The position numbers were made by a program, and so were the translations under genes. A stretch of 7,443 bases of DNA, from positions 1 to 7,443 of the forward strand of contig DAOVXR010000079.1 of NCBI GenBank assembly GCA_030636065.1, read 5' to 3'. This document shows positions 6,161 through 7,443 of the stretch, one piece after another. The stretch is from Sedimentisphaerales bacterium. GTDB taxonomy: Bacteria > Planctomycetota > Phycisphaerae > Sedimentisphaerales > SM23-30. Under the pieces are notes generated by a model. It saw only the letters and a program-made list of their open reading frames with translations, did not search any database and had not been told where the DNA came from. How positions within the stretch are numbered: the first letter of the stretch is position 1; the number at the start of each line of letters is the position of its first letter.

Positions 6161-7443
6161 TTAAAAAATATTGCTTTATCAATAATGTTCTTTTGTCTGT
6201 TGATTGTGCCTTCCTGCTCTGACAGAGAGCAAAACGGCCCCGCCGAAGATAAAGGCCGGGCAAGACTCGTTACGCTGGACCCCGGCCACTATCATGCCGC
6301 CCTGATACAGAAAGGTATGTACGAGCAAATCGACCCCACCGTTTTCGTGTATGCTCCGGTCGGCCCCGATGTACAAAATCACCTCAAATATATTCAGAGC
6401 TTCAACAATCGCGCTGAAAATCCGACCCGTTGGCAACAGAAAGTATATACGGGAGATGATTTCCTGGAAAAAATGCTCGCCGAAAAACCCGGCGACGTTG
6501 TAGTCCTCTCCGGTAACAATCGGAAGAAAACCGAGTATATCAAGGCTATTATCGATTCCGGCCTCAATGTTTTCTGCGACAAGCCGATGTGTATCAATGC
6601 CCGGGACTTCCAGCTTCTGGAACAGGCCTTTGATTCGGCGGAAAAAAACGGTGTATTGCTTTACGACATTATGACAGAGCGTTTTAATATAACGTGCATC
6701 CTGCAAAAATTGCTCGTACACGACAAAGAACTCTTCGGAGAACCGGAACAAGGCACCGCGGAGAATCCGGCTGTGGTAAAGGAAAGTTCGCACTATTTCT
6801 TCAAGTATGTCTCCGGAGTTCCAATCAGGCGACCGGGATGGTATTTTGACACCACCCAACAGGGCGAAGGATTAGTGGACATAACGACACACCTTATCGA
6901 TCTGGTGATGTGGACACGCTTTTCGGAGCAGGCCATCGATTATAAAAAAGACGTGGCTGTGAAAACGGCTCGGCGATGGCCCGCAATGATCACTCAATCG
7001 CAATATGAAAAAGTAACCGGATTACCCGACTTTCCCGATTTTCTGAAAGGAAAATTAAATGACGAGGGAGTATTACCTAATTATGCCAATGGGGAAATGA
7101 TTTTTGCCTTAAAAGGCGTCTATGTGAAATTGGCGGTAACCTGGGATTTTCAGGCGCCGGAAGGATACGGTTATACCCATCATTCGTTGTTCAGGGGCAG
7201 CAAAGCCAATGTGATTATCCGCCAGGGCAAAGAGCAGAATTTCCGGCCCGAAGTCTATGTAGAGCCTGTACCGGGAGCCGGTGTGGAAAGCTTGGCAATC
7301 CCCCTTGAAAAAGCACTCGCCAGGCTGCAGGGTATGTATCCGGATTTAGGGATCGAACAGAAGAAAAACGGCTGGCGCATATTGATACCCGACGAATATC
7401 GTGCCGGGCACGAAGCTCATTTCCAAAAGGTTACGGAAAAGTA
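6158..7443 (+). CDS. Gfo/Idh/MocA-type oxidoreductase lipoprotein with putative oxidoreductase C-terminal domain, 3' end outside window
   Basis: 428 codons are visible; the last two bases (TA) begin an incomplete codon. Family members usually continue past the visible end, so the gene probably runs on. Starting at ATT 6158, residues 1-20 form a lipoprotein signal with Lys3, a hydrophobic core and VPSC (17-20). Starting at ATG 6185 would leave an 11-residue signal with no positive charge. Residues 37-180 are a Rossmann-like NAD(P) domain: LVTLDPGHYHAAL (37-49), then VVVLSGNNRKKTEYI (114-128), and CDKPM (140-144), the family's EKP-type lysine motif (K142). Residues 212-252 include GEGLVDITTHLIDLVMW, with D241 and H245 where this superfamily often has catalytic residues. 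TWDFQAPEGYG (328-338) and RGSKANVIIRQGKEQNF (346-362) are typical of the putative oxidoreductase C-terminal domain. The substrate is unknown, probably a sugar or polyol derivative. The gene follows the ceramidase-like gene by 43 bp, so the two are likely one operon. Confidence 0.85.
   Translation, partial: MLKNIALSIMFFCLLIVPSCSDREQNGPAEDKGRARLVTLDPGHYHAALIQKGMYEQIDPTVFVYAPVGPDVQNHLKYIQSFNNRAENPTRWQQKVYTGDDFLEKMLAEKPGDVVVLSGNNRKKTEYIKAIIDSGLNVFCDKPMCINARDFQLLEQAFDSAEKNGVLLYDIMTERFNITCILQKLLVHDKELFGEPEQGTAENPAVVKESSHYFFKYVSGVPIRRPGWYFDTTQQGEGLVDITTHLIDLVMWTRFSEQAIDYKKDVAVKTARRWPAMITQSQYEKVTGLPDFPDFLKGKLNDEGVLPNYANGEMIFALKGVYVKLAVTWDFQAPEGYGYTHHSLFRGSKANVIIRQGKEQNFRPEVYVEPVPGAGVESLAIPLEKALARLQGMYPDLGIEQKKNGWRILIPDEYRAGHEAHFQKVTEK

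Noticed and set aside
6179..6859. Minus-strand open frame of 226 codons
   Set aside because: It is antisense to the oxidoreductase gene, whose plus-strand reading matches a known family throughout.

Overview
The window looks like chromosomal DNA from a Gram-negative bacterium, most likely a planctomycete (Planctomycetota, perhaps the Phycisphaerae). This is an inference, not a match. It rests on the mix of a Tat-exported ceramidase-like protein, a lipoprotein Gfo/Idh/MocA-type oxidoreductase and a divergent P-ring (FlgI)-like lipoprotein with helical repeats, at about half G+C. There is no rRNA or tRNA gene, CRISPR array, or recognisable transposase or integrase.

Layout: the left 4.5 kb is read from the minus strand and the right 2.9 kb from the plus strand, diverging from a 223-bp spacer at 4485-4707. 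In minus-strand transcription order, the left half holds an intact RNase R gene (4484-2253), then a short GC-rich structured repeat (2171-2228), then a truncated Bro-N domain gene of phage or mobile type (2141-1881). About 240 bp of seemingly degenerate sequence follows, with a perfect 13-bp palindrome near its end. Last comes a long lipoprotein gene (1639 to beyond base 1) combining a FlgI-like region with HEAT-like helices. That gene fills the first 1.6 kb and runs off the left edge.

The right half is a probable two-gene operon with a 43-bp gap. The first gene encodes a twin-arginine-exported protein of the neutral/alkaline ceramidase fold. The second encodes a lipoprotein oxidoreductase with the 'putative oxidoreductase C-terminal' domain and appears to start on a rare ATT codon; it runs off the right edge. 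Both products should act outside the cytoplasm, so the pair probably works on a shared envelope or carbohydrate-related substrate, but the substrate cannot be read from the sequence.

The points most worth a second look are: the lipoprotein FlgI-HEAT fusion; the loss of the Ser of the ceramidase GDVSPN motif; the ATT start; the basic insertion in the RNase R S1 domain; and the repeat, truncated Bro-N gene and degenerate stretch, which together look like a small scar of mobile DNA. I found no clear multi-gene defence or other wholly new system.
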